Positions 62,913-64,000 of a stretch of 64,000 bases of DNA are shown here, piece after piece. The stretch's first letter is position 1. Every line of letters starts with the position of its first letter. A program made the position numbers and the translations under genes. The stretch is from CAILZL01 sp049840395 (GTDB lineage: Bacteria > Pseudomonadota > Gammaproteobacteria > Steroidobacterales > Steroidobacteraceae): positions 1 through 64,000 of the forward strand of contig JASGLD010000005.1 in the NCBI GenBank assembly GCA_049840395.1, in the 5' to 3' direction. The notes under the pieces were generated by a model that was not told the DNA's origin, did no database searches, and worked only from the letters and a program-made list of their open reading frames with translations.

Positions 62913-63550
62913 ACTACACCAATCTTAGCCCCGAGAAGGCCCTAATTTGGCGCATAGTTCACCGGGACAATCTACCTTGGATTCTGGACAATGGCCTATC
63001 CAGTGGAAATAGCACACTTAGGTCACCAAACTGGGTGAGCATAGGCAGCTCTGAACTGATAACTAAGCGCAGCACGCACCCTGTACCGGTGTCTCCTGGC
63101 GGGGTACTGAATGACTACGTGCCGTTTTACTTCACCCCCTTCTCGGTGATGATGCGCAATATTCTGTCAGGGCGGGGTGTATCAAGACGCAATAAGGACG
63201 AGTTACTGATTCTGGTGTCCAACCTGCACCATGTAACAAAACTGGGCCTGCCTTTCCTGTTCACTGATAAGCACGCTTATTACCAATGGGCCAATTTCTT
63301 CAGTGATCTAGCAGACCTAAATAAAATCGATTGGGAGCTACTGCAACGACGGGATTTCCGGCGTGATCCGGATGATCCGGTCAAGTTTGAGCGTTATCAG
63401 GCCGAGGCTCTGATCCATCAGCATTGCCCAATTGACGGGCTGGTCGGGATAGTGTGCTATACGGAACCATTGCAGCGGAGCATCTCTCAGCAAGTACAGA
63501 CTCGCGGTATTGGTCTGAAGGTTCACGCTCGACCGAATTGGTACTTCTAA
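62909..63550 (+). CDS. darT: DarT2-type DNA ADP-ribosyltransferase toxin
   Basis: 213 residues, standard length. IWRIVHRDNLPWILDNGLSS, then NWVSIGSSELITKR with Arg54, GGVLNDYVPFYFTPFSVMM, FLFTDKHAYYQWANFFSDL and the signature DWELLQRRDFRRDPDDPVKF followed by ERYQAEALIHQHCPIDGLVG with catalytic Glu166. These fit well the DarT enzymes that ADP-ribosylate thymidine in DNA, stalling replication and giving phage defence. It is translated by overlap with the first DarT-like gene and abuts darG by one base, so the three form an operon. Confidence 0.93.
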   Translation: MNYTNLSPEKALIWRIVHRDNLPWILDNGLSSGNSTLRSPNWVSIGSSELITKRSTHPVPVSPGGVLNDYVPFYFTPFSVMMRNILSGRGVSRRNKDELLILVSNLHHVTKLGLPFLFTDKHAYYQWANFFSDLADLNKIDWELLQRRDFRRDPDDPVKFERYQAEALIHQHCPIDGLVGIVCYTEPLQRSISQQVQTRGIGLKVHARPNWYF

Positions 63551-63551
63551 A

Positions 63552-64000
63552 ATGATTAGGTATACGACGGGGAATCTGCTTGAAGCGCGTGCCGACGCGC
63601 TGGTGAACACCGTGAACACGGTAGGCGTCATGGGCAAGGGTATCGCGTTGATGTTCAAGGAACGCTTTGAGCACAATTACGAACTATATGCCGATGCCTG
63701 CAAGGCCAAGCTGGTACAAACTGGCAAAATGTTCGTCACCGAGACCGGCGAACTTGACGGCCCACGTTGGATTGTAAACTTTCCGACCAAGCAGCATTGG
63801 AAAGCGCCTTCACGTATGGAGTGGATCACATCTGGCCTAAAAGATCTGCATCGGTTTCTGATCGATCAGAAGATCGAATCCATAGCCATCCCCCCCCTGG
63901 GCGCAGGTAATGGCGGTCTGAGCTGGCCCGAGGTAAAGGCAGAAATCAACAAGGCTTTAGGTGATCTAAATTTAGACATTCTAGTGTTTGAACCAACCAA
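63552..64000 (+). CDS. darG: DarG antitoxin macrodomain (partial, runs off window)
   Basis: 149 codons are present up to the window end, without a stop. Macrodomain: MIRYTTGNLLEARADALVNT, VNTVGVMGKGIALMFKERF, NFPTKQHWKAPS with Lys80, and IPPLGAGNGGLSW (ADP-ribose loop). Lys80 is at the position known to be needed by DarG to remove ADP-ribose from DNA. The C-terminal DarT-binding domain lies beyond the edge. One base after darT, so translation is coupled, as expected for an antitoxin that must be co-produced. Confidence 0.93.
   Translation, partial: MIRYTTGNLLEARADALVNTVNTVGVMGKGIALMFKERFEHNYELYADACKAKLVQTGKMFVTETGELDGPRWIVNFPTKQHWKAPSRMEWITSGLKDLHRFLIDQKIESIAIPPLGAGNGGLSWPEVKAEINKALGDLNLDILVFEPT

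Overview
The window looks like chromosome from a Gram-negative proteobacterium, most likely a gammaproteobacterium of the Steroidobacter/Nevskia/Xanthomonadales type. This placement is inferred from gene content and repeat style only: TonB receptor, RND pump, poly-serine-linker lipoprotein, REP/RAYT elements and GC-rich palindromic repeats. No rRNA, tRNA, CRISPR array or complete insertion sequence was seen.

Layout. (1) 1-5.7 kb: a leftward operon of exported proteins, namely an OmpA-domain protein without its 5' end, a coiled-coil surface protein, a small protein with NPQPLPP repeats, two exported unknowns, a CsgG-family protein, and a putative cysteine-peptidase-like protein cut by an in-frame TGA. 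This block looks more GC-rich than the rest. At about 5.71 kb it meets the middle of an MbnH-type di-heme cytochrome gene. Both genes at the junction lack their 5' ends, so this is a rearrangement or an assembly join. (2) 6.6-30 kb: ordinary metabolism and transport. It holds metR/metE with MetR boxes, a TonB receptor with a PepSY membrane protein and an unlisted 44-residue membrane protein, a LysR regulator, a lipoprotein glycosidase candidate, an amino-acid permease, the adhC-fghA formaldehyde pathway, a membrane GH17 protein, a cytochrome c/flavin monooxygenase pair, and two PNPOx-fold proteins followed by a methyltransferase. (3) 30.4-37.9 kb: a two-gene lipopeptide locus, FAAL-PCP-C-A(predicted Gly)-PCP-TE with a cysteine nucleophile, overlapping a lipid-flippase gene. 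(4) 37.9-49.2 kb: a TetX-like monooxygenase, then a lipid-modification locus (two Cfa-family methyltransferases, desaturase, amine-oxidase-like flavoprotein, DUF1365, DUF1295, DUF1475, amidohydrolase) followed by an ECF sigma/anti-sigma pair. (5) 49.2-53.8 kb: alkyltransferase-like DNA repair protein, AraC-type regulator, VOC protein, PLD-like protein, class 1B-like dihydroorotate dehydrogenase, and a RAYT transposase between two REP palindromes. (6) 53.8-62 kb: one leftward RND efflux operon ending in a GAF histidine kinase and a NarL-type response regulator. (7) 62.3 kb to the right edge: a lower-GC island with two adjacent DarT-type ADP-ribosyltransferases and a DarG macrodomain antitoxin cut by the window end.

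Two repeat families mark everything to the right of 5.7 kb. One is a GC-rich palindrome that reads as PHPNPPPQAGEG when translated. It lies in intergenic regions and, in frame, inside three coding regions. The other is a REP palindrome of the GTAGGTCGGGTTTTATACCCGAC type associated with the RAYT gene. The most notable systems are the double-DarT/DarG island, the FAAL-NRPS-flippase locus, the sigma-factor-linked lipid locus, and the exported CsgG/OmpA operon at the left edge.
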